Positions 44,646 through 55,999 of a DNA stretch of 64,000 nucleotides are shown here, one piece after another. The stretch is from the NCBI GenBank assembly GCA_015680685.1, contig MNCI01026491.1, positions 178,692-242,691 of the forward strand. The letters run 5' to 3'. Both the position numbers and the translations under genes were made by a program. The DNA comes from Gnetum montanum. Its lineage: Eukaryota; Streptophyta; Gnetopsida; Gnetales; Gnetaceae. How positions within the stretch are numbered: the stretch's first letter is position 1; each line of letters begins with the position of its first letter. The notes beneath the pieces were generated by a model. It saw only the letters and a program-made list of their open reading frames with translations, had not been told where the DNA came from and made no database searches.

Positions 44646-45134
44646 TTAGGAAAGAATTGTAATTTGAAGAAGACCACTCACCATATTTTTTTGTTGTAGA
44701 GTCTTTAATCCTACAAAATTCAAGTGGCCATCGCGAAAATGCCAAAGCCATGTTGGGTCTTTTACTTTAGCTTTTAGGCAGGATTGAGCACTTTCAATCC
44801 TTAATGGAAATAATTTTTTGGAGCTCATTTGAACAATTTCAATAGCTCCTCTTGAAGGATCATAAATTTCACAAGCATCCTTTTGAATGGTTATTACATA
44901 ACCCTTCTCTTGTAATTGACCAACACTTAACAAATTTCTTTTCAAATTAGGAACATAAAAAGCATTGGAAATTGTTTCTACAAAACCATTCTTGGTTCTA
45001 ATGTTAATATCCCCCTCTCCCATTACATTTATAGTAGAACAATCACCAAAACTTACTATAGAATGAAAACTTTCATCTAAGTAAGAAAAAGAAGACTTGC
45101 ATCCACACATATGATTGTTGCAACCAGTATCCAC
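44646..45134 (-). CDS. Copia-3 protease and pre-integrase segment
   Basis: A 162-codon open segment. It starts at the aspartic protease active site MDTGCNNHMCG, with the catalytic Asp intact, and continues through NAFYVPNLKRNLLSVGQ into the pre-integrase WLWHFRDGHLNF zinc-binding block. It is a fragment of the polyprotein and does not start with its own ATG in the intact element. Confidence 0.85.
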   Translation of the reverse strand: MDTGCNNHMCGCKSSFSYLDESFHSIVSFGDCSTINVMGEGDINIRTKNGFVETISNAFYVPNLKRNLLSVGQLQEKGYVITIQKDACEIYDPSRGAIEIVQMSSKKLFPLRIESAQSCLKAKVKDPTWLWHFRDGHLNFVGLKTLQQKNMVSGLLQITILS

Positions 45135-45149
45135 ATACCATACATCTGA

Positions 45150-45338
45150 GTAAGTCTCTCAATTGGCTTGAACTGCCATCAACAATGTCTCAGACTCCTC
45201 TTCTACAAAATTTGATTTCTCTCCTTTGTCATTGGGTAGTTTAGTGGAGCATTCGGAATGATAGTGTCCATATTTATGACATCTAAGCATTCCATCTTAG
45301 ATTTGTCAAGTTGTCCTCTACCTTTACCAATTTATCAT
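45150..45338 (-). pseudogene. Copia-3 gag zinc knuckle, cut by Gypsy-3
   Basis: Minus strand reads a CX2C-H-C knuckle (CRKYGHYHSECSTKL-like, about 45235-45290) preceded by basic residues. Gypsy-3 begins at 45339. The rest of gag resumes at 55167. Confidence 0.7.
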
Positions 45339-46160
45339 TGATAAGTGGCGAGGTATCCCTACACTCAACCATATGAATACAAGCATACACACACGATCTG
45401 GTTGAATTCCAAGGGCTAGGTGCTTATGCACCTTTACAGAACCTGGGCGGGTTAGTTAATTGTTATCTTCCCAAGCTTACTTGTATAGCATGATTGTATG
45501 GTTAAGAAAACTTGAGGTATATGATTTTTATATATTTTTTGATGTTTTATGTCTTAGTGCTACAAAGGAAGAAGTGACTAATTTAGTAACTAATTTAATT
45601 TAACTAATCGACTATGCTTTAACTAGTCCTAACACTAGCATTAGTTTCCACTTGCCGTCCACATCTTGAACCAGTGCAACACTATTGGGATTACCAAATG
45701 CTAATCGTTACTGGGTTACCAAGTGTTCCACAGATGCTCAAAGTGGTTGTACTAAGTGTGCTTACTTGGAAGAGTTGACAAGGTGAGAGAGAGAGAACAT
45801 TAATTAACTAAGGAAAGCATTAAATAATTGTAAATAAAATTACATAAGCGATTATAAATACTGTAAGGTTTATCACAAAGTTCATCTTTATTTCTAGCCA
45901 CAAGGTGTGCTCAAGTACACAATGCTCAAATAAAGATCCATTTGCTTTATGACTCCTACTGCGGGCACTTAGAAATAATTCTAAGTCTAAGAAGGAAAAA
46001 AGGCAAGAGTTCAGGTAAGGGACTAAGACTAATTAACTAACTATTGTCAAACCAAGTGCGCTTGCCTCTTATTTATAGGCAACAAGATAGGCCTCGATAT
46101 CGGATGTCCGATATTACTTGGAAGGCTTCGATATCACATACCAGATATCGCGACTCATCA
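45339..46160 (-). repeat. Gypsy-3 3' LTR
   Basis: An 822-base LTR, TGATAAGTGG...GCGACTCATCA. U3 has four GATATC/GATATT palindromes (about 46093-46155). A TATA-like CTATAAATAAGAGG lies at about 46065-46078 reversed. The adjacent purine tract is weak (tatacccatgac). Confidence 0.9.
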
Positions 46161-48030
46161 TATACCCATGACTTAATGAAAACTCATCCTCGAGTTCCTT
46201 ATAAAATATTGGGAAGGTATGGGATTATTGACTAAATGAGAAATGACAGCGATAAGGAATAATAGCCTTAAAGTGCTCGGTGAACAGATTAACAAACATA
46301 TTACAACATTGGTGTTCATGCCCATAGTGGTGAACACTGTACATAGATGACATCTAGACCCTCATTCGATATCTTGAAGAGAAAGAGAGAGAGAAAAGAA
46401 AATGAGGTGGGTTGCTACCAATGTCAGAAATGTGCATTCCATTCATCTATAGCCACATGACCAAACTTGTTCCTTGCGTAAATGCTCTAGCTTTGGTCCA
46501 TCTCGAGTGCTTTCTCCTATCCTCGTCCATTGTTTGTGTAATTGCCATCTGCACACACAACATAGTTATGAATTAGGAAGGATAGATAAGCCATAATGCA
46601 GTTAATACCTTGCCTCGATATAAGTGCATTGGATGGGTTTTGGGTATGGCAGATACTGGCTTAGAGGTTTTTAACTGATAACAACCCAAGGTGTAGGGGT
46701 GAGATAGGTAATTAAATGGAAAAATTTGTGACAGGGCCCCCATGACTAAGAGCGAACCTCCAATAGCGATAGGGTGGAAAAATTGAAGAAACAATGAAGA
46801 TGAGCGCAATAACGATGGTGAAGCTAATAAAATAGATGTCATGGATGGGGATGAAACGAGAAATGGTTGATTGCAAAGAATGTTTAAGGGAAAGAACTTA
46901 ACAATTGTACCAAAAAGGAATGCCAGTGGGTCCTCCCCAAAGTAGGTTCATGCCGTTTATGCCCTGATAGACCTACAACCCAAAGAGTCTGTAGGCTCTC
47001 GGAATGACATATGGAAACAATGGTTAAGAACTTACCCACAAGAGTTTGCCGTAGACTAACAATGCATCAACCAAGACATAGACTAATCATAAAATTGGCA
47101 ATGAGGTGGAATATGGGAAGAAATATGGAAGGAGAGGAGGAAATGGAATGGAATCCCAAGAGTAAGGTTGTGTAAAGTCCCTTGTGTATTATGTGGTTAA
47201 GGTTACTGAATAAAATTCATCCCAAGTTTAGACTCACCAACCACATCTAGTGGCCTCACATCAATACATTTGACCAACCCATCCTCATGAAGCAACAAGA
47301 TTGCATTCATCGAGTCACCACCATTCCAAGGAGAGAAATATAGAAAAGCAGGAAGCGAGAAAGGGTCTTAGTTAGAGAGAACCTTTAGGCATGGGTAACA
47401 TGTCTTTTTAGTGCCATAACTAGTGTTTGTAGCCCATGTTTCTTTATTATGTCTAAGGGGTGTGCTTTGAATTCCCACTAGTGTTTTTTTTTTGTGTGAG
47501 AACCACATCATGCAAAGACTTACTTAGATTCTTTCAACTTCCTGATATTTGGTCAATAGAAGAATGGCAGAAAACCCATGAAAAGCATCCAAGTACCCAA
47601 GAGAATAGCTAGCATAAGTGTGGCGAATCCCCTTGAAGTCACACCCTTTTCAACCATTGAATCCTTGGTTTGAAGAATACCAAGTCACCAATTCATTAAT
47701 AAGTTTTTTTTTTAGAAAAAAGGGACAGTACACTTCTGAAAAAGAGGAACCATAGAATTGAATGGATGAATGGATGACGTGGAGTCATTGCTATCAAAAG
47801 AAACCATATCTTAGTATCAACATTGAAAATCAAAGGTAAAAACCAAACATTAGCAATCAACATTACTATAGGACAACCCACCATCATGAGCACTTATTAT
47901 ATGACGAATGAAAATAAATCAAACAAAGAAATACTAAAAATATGAACGATGGTGTAAAAAAAAAAGAGTAAAATTGAAAAGATGTGTAAAAACAAATACA
48001 AAAAGAGCTGAGGGCTTAGAATGGTTAGCA
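46161..48030 (-). mobile_element. Gypsy-3 3' non-coding region
   Basis: It contains the conserved gggtcctccccaaagtaggt block (about 46930), the hairpin unit at about 47453-47515 with a CCCAC/GTGAG stem, and a decayed homologue of the conserved short frame at about 46375-46560. No extra ORF. Confidence 0.7.
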
Positions 48031-49360
48031 TTGGTGGCCATCTCCCCCATGAGTAAGTTGGAGGAAGGAGATCCAAATAGTGAGCAGGGTTGTCCACCAA
48101 CAGAGGTAGTATGGATACTGGCTATTTTATGCTCATAGAAAGGTTTGGTTTGTTGGATGTTGACCAAAAATTTCTTATCTGGGCTCTCAAGTTTGTAAAT
48201 CATCATGGATCCTAAAGGAAAAGCTGCATAAATAATATAAGGTCCTTCTCATAGCATTTGAAATTTAGTGTGCTGTGGCATGTGTGTGGGGTTCCAATAA
48301 AGAACCTTATCTCCCAGTTGGTACTTAACTTTTCTAATTTTTAGGTCATGATGTCATTTATTAAAAGCCTTGTGCAATTCATTAGATGATAGGGTGACTA
48401 ATCAATTCTCATATAGCAGGTTAAGGTTCATTAACCATTCTTTTTGTGCTAGATTGAGGTCAAGGTTGAGGTCACATGTTGTGGATAGTGTATGGAGTTC
48501 TACTTAAATAAGAAGCGTTGGGAGTTTTCTGTACACTAACTCATAGGGAGAGTAGCCTATAGGGAGTTTTCATGTGGAGTGGTATGCCCAAAGAGCATCA
48601 TTCAGGTTGGTGCTCCAGTCTCACCTATAGTTGCTAATGGTTCTTGTCAGTATTTTCGTAATCTCTCTATTGGTTACTTCAGCCTGACCATTCACTTGAG
48701 GGTGGTATGGTGTAGTCAGTTTGTGTTCAACTCCTAAGCATTGTATCAACTTTTGGAAAGTTGTGCCCATAAAATATGTAGCATTATCTGAAATAAGTGC
48801 ACGAGGCACACCAAACTTGTTAATGATTTGTTGTTGAAAAAATCGTGCAGTGGTAGGCGATGTACAATTTGTAACAGTGGTTTATTCTACCCACTTTGTG
48901 AAATATTCAATAACAACAACAATGTAGGAGTTTCCATTGGAAATTGGTGTAATAGGCCCCATAAAATCAATTCCCCATATGTCGAAGGGTTCTAAAGGTT
49001 GAATCCATTATTGCAAACCCTCCATTCTAGCAGTTATTCCCCCATCACATTGGTAGCACTCACAAGATTAGATGAAATGATGAGCGTCCTAGAACAATGT
49101 AGGCCAATAATATCCTACAAGCAAGATTTTAATGGCTATTCATCTCCCAGCATAATGATCCCCACAAGGACCCTCATGAGCATCTTGGAGAACTTGTAAT
49201 TGATCTACATCGAGAAGACACCATCGGACTAAGCCATCGGGACATACCTTATAAAGGTATCCATTGATTTCCATGAAATATTTGGCTTGGTGAGAAACTA
49301 CTATTTCTTTTTATCATTCAACTCTTGTGGTGTTTCTTGTGTAAAGAGATAGGTAAGAAT
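48031..49360 (-). pseudogene. Gypsy-3 integrase
   Basis: The zinc region (about 49040-49180) is degraded. The core includes an ISDNATYF block (second Asp, about 48795) and TTPYHPQVNGQAEVTNREI with the catalytic Glu present (about 48670-48730). C-terminal part to about 48200. The frame changes between RNase H and this core. Confidence 0.87.
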
Positions 49361-49369
49361 GCTACTATA

Positions 49370-51058
49370 CTAATTTATTTTGGTGGTTAATTGATTATTT
49401 ACTACACTTGTAAAGAGGAATTCATCAAAAAAGTGATCAGAAAGCAGATATTCATCGTCTTTCTTGTCCCATTTTAACTGAGATAAATGATCAGCAACAA
49501 CGTTCTTGGTGCCTTTATGATCTATCATCGTAAGATCGAACTCTTGTAGGATTACAAGCCATTGTATGATGCGAGGGCTCACTGTTGGTTTATTCAGCAG
49601 GAATTGAATTGTACTATGGTCTGTGTGTACAAATACCTTATAGCCCGATACATAGTGCCTGAACTTATCTAGTGCAAACACCACAACCATTAATTCCTTT
49701 TCCATTGTGGTGTAATTGAGTTGTGCACCAGTAATACTTCGACTTGCACAGTGAATGTAATAGGGTCATTTATGGTCATCTAATTATGTAAGTATGACTC
49801 CTAAAGAGAATTTGGACATGTCAATCATTATATGGAAGGGTTTGGACCAATCAGGAGCTTGTAGAATAGGGGTTTCTACAAGCTTCTGTTTTAATGTCTG
49901 AAAAACTAACTCACATTCTTTGGTCCATTCGAAAGGTATGTCCTTTTTCGTTAGTTCAACTAATCTTCTATAATAGCTAGTGTGTACAAGGAATGATCAA
50001 ATGTCTTTTATAGTTTTAGGTTGGCGCGTGATTCCTTGGATGACTTTAATCTTTTTGGGGTCTACCTCTATCCCTACTTGTGAAATCTTATGCCCTAATA
50101 CTATGCCTTCTTGGACCATTAAATGGCTTTTTTGCTAGTTGAGCCTTAAATTGGTTTCAACACACCACTTTAGTACTTGCTCTAATTGTTCCAAGGCTTG
50201 ATCAAAGTTCACTCCATAGGTGGAGAAGTCATCCATGAAGACCTCCACATCATTTCTTATTTGCTACTAAAATAGACTTAGAACCAAATGTTGAAACATT
50301 GTAGGAGCATTGCACAAGCCAAATGACATTTTTTTGTATGCAAATGTCCCCCAAGGACTTGTGAATGTGGTATTGGCTTGGTCTTCTAGTGCTATTTGAA
50401 TTTGGTTGTATCCACTGTACCCATCTAGAAAACTATAGTAGCAATGCCCTGCAATGGTGTCTAAGACTTGGTCAACGAATGTCAATGAAAAGTGATCTTT
50501 GAATGTTTCCATGTTTAGTAGCCTAAAGTCTACACACACCCTCCATTTACCTCCCTTTTTGGGCACAATAACTAATGGACTAACCCATTCACTATTAGAA
50601 ATGGAGTAGATGAACCCAGCTTTTAGAAGTTGTTTAATTTCTTCTTTAACCACTTGGTTCAGCTTTGGGTTCAATCACCTCTGCGGTTGTCGTCGAGGCT
50701 TCATGGAGGCGTCAGTGTAAATCCTATGTTGGCATATCCTAGGGTCTATTCCAGTTAATTCAGGATATAACCAAGTAAAGGCTTTTAAGCATTTGTTCAC
50801 CATTTTCAACAGTCTCTCTTTTTGTTGAGGAGCGAGCCTAGCATTAATAATTACTGAATTTCCATTTTTGAGAAATGTATACTCCATACTGGTGGGCAAA
50901 GATTTTAACTCAAGGGGCTCTTGCTTAAAGTTGTTAGGGATTTCCAACTTCCCCCAGTTGATAGTTTCAATGTCAAGACTGGGAAGTTGGTGATGAACTT
51001 TCTCTAATGTATCTATGCTATTGACGTAAGTGTAAGTTAAACCCTTAGTTGGTTTCAT
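49370..51058 (-). pseudogene. Gypsy-3 reverse transcriptase and RNase H
   Basis: Pre-RT (50675-51058) and RT (50267-50674) are contiguous in one frame separated by a single stop. RT shows LLKAGFIYSISNSEWVSP, VPKKGGKWRVCVDFRLLN, YSFLDGYSGYNQIQIA and PWGTFAYKKMSFGLCNAP; the catalytic FMDD is at about 50231-50242. RNase H (49370-49705) has VFVHTDHSTIQFLL and VADHLSQL in the same frame. Most catalytic residues survive despite the stops. Confidence 0.9.
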
Positions 51059-51249
51059 GCATATAGTTGAGTTGCTCTCTTGGTCAGCTATCAGCCATTG
51101 GGTGCCTTCCTATCTTATGGCTATTGCATATATGCATCTTTGTATGTTAGTTACTTGTGCACACTAGTTACATGCAGGTAATGTTAAACGTTGTGCACAC
51201 TAGGACTTCTACACACAACTACACCCTGTGTCACTGTATGCAATGCATG

Positions 51250-51715
51250 GAACTTTCTTCTTCTTGATCTTTTCAAACGTATTTTCCTTTGATATTTCTA
51301 GGGAAAGATCTCATATTCCTAGGCATGCATCAATTGTGCTTAGCCATGATCTTCCCATTATGATAGGGAAGTCCCCGTTATAGTTGTTAACTTGAATCAT
51401 TAGGAAGTCAGCTGGATATGATCATCCACAAACAGTGGCAATAATGTCCTCCACTAGTCCTAATGGAATAGTGATGGACTAGTCGGCCAGCTCTAAATGA
51501 ATGTTACTCTTTTTTAGTGGAGGCAGGTTCCAGGCTTTGTACATTTCTTGAGAGATTAAGTTGACACCAGAACCTGAATCCAAAAGAGCCTTGCAAGGTT
51601 CATTCCCAGCAATTTGTAAATATATAAGAGGACTCCCAGGATCAGAGATTTTGCTAGGAAGATGGCCAACCTTAATCCAATCAGTAATGGCATGTGTCAA
51701 GATGACCATGTGCAT
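51250..51715 (-). pseudogene. Gypsy-3 aspartic protease
   Basis: The active site LLDSGSGVNLIS near 51560-51600 is intact (DSG). The fold continues with LPPLKKSNIHLELAD and then a stop at 51479. The frame differs from gag, so a frameshift lies between 51715 and 51787. Confidence 0.87.
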
Positions 51716-51786
51716 TGAATGTGGCCTTTGGTTTGAAGGAGTTTCGAAGTTTCGGATGATGGTGAGGCCTTTGGAGAGTTAGCCAC

Positions 51787-54204
51787 TTATGATTGCAAGG
51801 ACTTGGTTGGACTGTTGGTCCTAAAGAAAGGTCTCTTCTTTATGTGGTTATCCAAACCAATAGTAGGGTGAGGATTAACAACCCTTGTAGCGTTATGTTG
51901 CTGTGGCTGGGTAGGGAGCTCACCCTGCATGGTTGGAGCAGGTGGTAATGGAGTTAAGGGTGGAAGAGATGTAGCTGGATGAGAAGGATAATATGTTTGT
52001 GGAACATCACCCCTAGGAGAAGGAGTTCTATAATACTCATGGGTTTGGCAGTGAGGTTGGGGAGTAACGTGACTAGTGGTATCCATACGGGTTGGATTGA
52101 TAGTAAGGGTACTATTGACGTGGTGGTGGCATTTCCCATGATTGTGGGTGTTGACACTGTTGATACTTCTCATTTGATTGTGGTGGAGTTCCACTTGGAT
52201 AATACATCAAGGGTTGGTGGAACTACCTTGGGTTACCTTGGGGATAAGGTAACCTTTGGGGTGTTTTCCTTTTATTGAATCATGGGTTGAGTGCATACAC
52301 CCCAAACTCCTGCAGATGTGAGATTATAGGGCAACATCCCTTAGGATGGTCATATTGGCATATCTCACATTCACCATCATTTTCTATATTCAAATCCACA
52401 ACCTCTTTGATGATGGAAACTTTGCCCTTACCTTTGTTACATGCATATTTAGCTTCTCTCTTTTTTCTCTTTTATCTATCACTACATTCCTCTCTAGACT
52501 CCCCTACTATTTTTAGAACTATTTGAAATCTATTATCTAGGGAGTCCCACATTTGGTCCACCTTTGCTGATACTTTTGATGCAAGTTTTTGAATGGGCAA
52601 GGTTTTCTTATTCACCATCTCTCAAGTGGTGACTCTACTTCATCCTCACAAAATCTAACTCCCTTCTTTCGGAGGGAAGGATCTTTGTTATATTCTTTCG
52701 CACTCTCTCTTTTCCTTAACTCACCTTCCTCTTTAGCATCTTGCTCCAACAATCTTTGTACTTAATGGGCCCTAACCTCAGATAGCCTTCCTTGGGCATA
52801 AGTCCTAAGGGTTGTTCGCATTTCATGCTTAAGCCCATCTACGAGATGGCGTAGTTGTTTCCTTTGCAAGTAACCATGGCCTAGGTAACGATGTAATAGT
52901 GCATAATATCAGCCCATGGTAGCATCCAAGGGTTCATGTCCTCCTTGTTTTCATCCTTGGATTTGCTTTCGTAGGTTGAATACTCGAGAGTAAATTTGAT
53001 ACTAATCATTAAACATTTCTAACATGGTACTCCATTAGTGAATGGATTTCGATTCTAAGGACTAGTACCAGCTTTCTACTTCCTTGATCAGTGTCTGTGG
53101 AAACAACTTGTGTTTTTGCCACTCATTTTCTATGTTTTGCAAGGCACATGCATCGTGAAATGCTTGCAAATGATTTTGAGGATCACCATTGTATCCCGCT
53201 TCAAATTGTGGGATATTGTTCATGTTCAATCTTTTGATCCTACTATCTTTTTGGTTCCTTGTTGGGATTCTAATAGGATCAGTTATATCTAGCATACTTC
53301 GGGTAGCTAGTAGGGGTTCATTGTGATCGTATTGTCTATGATGTCTATGATGCCTGTGTTTTTCCCTACTCTCCCTCCTTTCATGATGAGTTTCTCTAGA
53401 ATGCCCTTGTTTTCTTTCTCAGCTGCTTTGTCTATGATTCTTGTTTTTCTTACCATTATCCTCAGGGTCTTTTTCCTTATGACTACGTCTAGATCCTAAA
53501 GGAGAGGGTGAAGGAAATGATGAAGGTGAAGAAGGAGGAGGACCGTCACCATGATGGTGCCTACTTCCTTCTCTTCAGTGGTCATGGCCTCAATTGCAGT
53601 TACAATCAAGATGTCCATCTTTATCATGTGTTTGTGTTCCTTTTTCAGACCCTTTGTGTCTGTCGGTACCAAAATTTAGGTTATGGATAGTTAAGTGAAG
53701 ATTCTAATACATCACCCCTTAACCAAAGTCAACGGGAGGAACATCATTGTGTGGGAGACTTCCTAAGGCAGGTTCACGATCATCATTTTTACTTATGACA
53801 TACGGGACATTCTAAGATAACTTTCCCTTCATGGATTCATGACATCTCTCCTGTTGTAGATCCCTTTGACATTCTGCCTCTGTGGATCGATACTCTCTTG
53901 AGTCATGATCATGCACAACATACTGTGCCTGTAAGTGCTGCATACCAATTCATGTGAGAGCACGAAGAAGCATGCTTAGGACTGAGCGATCGGGACATAA
54001 CACCACGTTACCTTCTAAATTACACGAACGTAGTTGTTCATCCTGGTGGAGGATAAAGGTAAAGTTTGGTATATACTCATCAAGATGAACGTATACCACA
54101 TGAAATTGTTGAGGGACTGGTGGATTATCATGTGTACTACGCCTCTGATTGTTCCCTATATCAAACCTAGGCAGTGAAACACTCTCGTAAGAAGAAGGAG
54201 ACAT
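51787..54204 (-). pseudogene. Gypsy-3 gag
   Basis: The ATG at 54204 gives MSPSSYESVSLPRF, followed by the conserved N-terminal YIPNFTFILHQDEQ (about 54050). The same frame holds the basic region, the gag core (53062-53295 and onward), the CEICQYDHPKGCC-like motif (about 52330-52375) and the Pro/Thr-rich linker (51787-52194). The TAG at 53062-53064 is in the same codon as the one in Gypsy-1. Confidence 0.88.
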
Positions 54205-54321
54205 AATTGTCTATTTAGTGTGCAATACTTTTTGTTTTACTAATTGTAAGGTAACCAACCCTAAGGGTTCATTCCAACAATGTGAAGATTTTCTAAGTTC
54301 TAGCTAGCGCACAAACAACAA

Positions 54322-54341
54322 AGTCCCTAGTAATGGCGCTA
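54322..54341 (-). promoter_or_regulatory. Gypsy-3 primer-binding site
   Basis: Minus strand AGCGCCATTACTAGGGACT, a mutated version of the tRNA-Asp-type site in Gypsy-1, one or two bases inside the LTR. Confidence 0.8.
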
Positions 54342-54342
54342 A

Positions 54343-55166
54343 GGATGAGCAATAAGGTATCCCTACGCTCAACCATACGAATACGAGCGTACATGCATGA
54401 TCCGATCAAATTCCAAGGACTAGGTGCTTGTGTGCATTTATAGAACCCAAGCAGGTTAGTCAATCATTGTCTTCCCAAGCTTACTCATATAGCACGATTG
54501 TATGGTTAAGTAAACTTAAGGTATATGATTTTTATATATTTGTTGATGTTTTATGTCCTGGTGCTACAAAGGGAGAAGTGACTAATTAAGTAACTAATTT
54601 AATTTAACTAATCAACTATGCTTTAACTAGTCCTAACACTAGCATCCGTTCCCACTTGCCATCCACATCCTGAACTAGTGCAACACTACTGGGATTACCA
54701 AATGCTAATTGTTACTGGGTTACCAAGTGTTCCACACATGCTCAAAGTGGTCGTATTGAGTGTGCTTACTTGGGAGAGTTGACAAGGTGAGAGAGAGAGA
54801 GAACATTAATTAACTAATGAAAGCATTAAATAATTATAAATAATATTAAATAAGTAATTCTGAATACTACAAGGTTTATCACAAAGTTCTTCTTTATTTC
54901 CAGCCATAAGGTGTGCTCAGGTACACAATGTTCGAATAAAAATCCGTTCACTTTATGACTCCTATTGCGGGCACTCAGAAATAATTTTAAGTTTGAGAAG
55001 GGAAAAAGGCAAGAGTTCAGGTAAGGGACTAAGAGTAATTAACTAACTATTGCCAAACCAAGTGCGTTGGCCTCTTATTTATTGGTGACAAGACAGGCCC
55101 CGATATTGGATGTTTGATATCGCTTGGAAGGCTCCGATATCACGTACCTGATATTGTAGCTCATTA
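54343..55166 (-). repeat. Gypsy-3 5' LTR
   Basis: An 824-base LTR. Both termini have decayed (GGATGAGC and ...CTCATTA instead of TGATGAGT/ACTCATCA). GATATC/GATATT palindromes lie at about 55098-55155. The TATA box is damaged (cttatttattgg). Confidence 0.88.
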
Positions 55167-55625
55167 ATCACCATCCCCTTTGAAATGTTTGTTGTCATCT
55201 CTATTGCCTCGATCTCCTCTTCCTCTACATCTATCTCTACCTCTTCCTCTTTAAAAATAAGTAAAAGTAGAAGCCTTCAAAGCTTGCTCTTTAGAACTTG
55301 AATTTCAGTTCATCTTCTATTCATGGACTAACAAAGAGCTTTGAAGTTTATCAAGGGAAAGTGCATCAACATCTTTGAATTCTTCAATTGAACAAACATA
55401 ATCAAACTTGGGGGATATGGAATGCAATATCTTCTCAACAATAATCACATCTTCCATCTTCTCATCATGAAATCGCTTGTCATTGGCTATTCCCATTGTC
55501 CTTGCATAATAGGTAGTAATAGACTCCCCATCTTTCATTTGTAGATCCTCAAGAATCCTTCTCAAGGCTTGAAGTTGTGTGTGCTTTACTCTCAAAGACC
55601 CCTAATATTTATTCTTCATAGAATC
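55167..55625 (-). pseudogene. Copia-3 gag, 5' part
   Basis: The frame 55317-55595 (92 codons) has the Copia gag core LQALRRILEDLQMKDGESIT, then ANDKRFHDEKMEDVIIVEKI and KFDYVCSIEE. It is preceded by KDIWDSMKNKY. The first ~100 codons of gag are missing: sequence passes straight into a minisatellite at about 55630. Confidence 0.85.
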
Positions 55626-55629
55626 CCAA

Positions 55630-55900
55630 ATATCTTTGTAATGACTGACCCTTCAACTTTTGTAATGGTAAACCCTTCAACTTCTATAACAACCCTTCAA
55701 CTTTTGTAATGGTCAATCAATTTTTGTAATGGTTGACCCTTCAACTTTTGTAAGGGTCGATCAATTTTTGTAAGCGTCGATCAATTTTTGTAAGGGTCGA
55801 CCCTTACAAAAATTGATCGACCCTTCAACTTTTGTAACGGTCAACCCTTCAACTTTTGTAACGGTCGACCCTTCAACTTCTATAATGATTGACCATTCAA
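55630..55900. repeat. Minisatellite with 46-base perfect palindrome
   Basis: About twelve degenerate ~20-base units of the form gacccttcaacttttgtaat-ggtc, some as gatcaatttttgtaagggtc. 55776-55821 is a perfect palindrome with 23-base arms centred between 55798 and 55799 (gggtc/gaccc), where unit orientation flips. A single-copy relative (gtcaacttttgcaacagtca) occurs in the Copia-3 3' LTR, so the array probably expanded from LTR sequence. Confidence 0.85.
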
Positions 55901-55999
55901 CTTTTAAAGAATGAAAATAGCAACCATATCCCTAAGGATAGTTTCTAAAGACTAGGACAAAAAGAAAAGAGCATGTTTAATAATTAAACACATTTAACA
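55901..55999 (-). repeat. Copia-3 5' LTR remnant
   Basis: It matches the outer part of the 3' LTR (ccctaaggacaattcctaaa and agcatgtttaataatgaaac there). It ends ...acatttaaca at 55999. Confidence 0.75.

Larger units (their letters stand above)
45339..55166 (-). mobile_element. Gypsy-3, Athila-like, near full length
   Basis: A 9.8-kb minus-strand element with a 5' LTR at 54343-55166 and a 3' LTR at 45339-46160. Flanks are ATCAT (45334-45338) and ATCAC (55167-55171), a 4/5 match. It holds gag, protease, RT, RNase H and integrase, then a ~1.8 kb 3' region without the third ORF of Gypsy-2. It is the best-preserved pol of its group here but has stops and at least two frameshifts. It lies in Copia-3 in the same orientation. 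Confidence 0.93.
41820..55999 (-). mobile_element. Copia-3 retrotransposon, split by Gypsy-3
   Basis: A minus-strand Copia of a different family from Copia-1/2. The 3' LTR is about 41820-42070. RNase H, RT, integrase and protease lie in 42071-45338, the rest of gag in 55167-55625, and the 5' LTR remnant ends at 55999. Gypsy-3 sits in the gag basic/zinc-knuckle region. The gag start is missing and replaced by a minisatellite. Confidence 0.88.

Noticed and set aside
55630-55900. Repeat array as a CRISPR
   Set aside because: Units are degenerate, adjacent without unique spacers, and lie in a plant retrotransposon.
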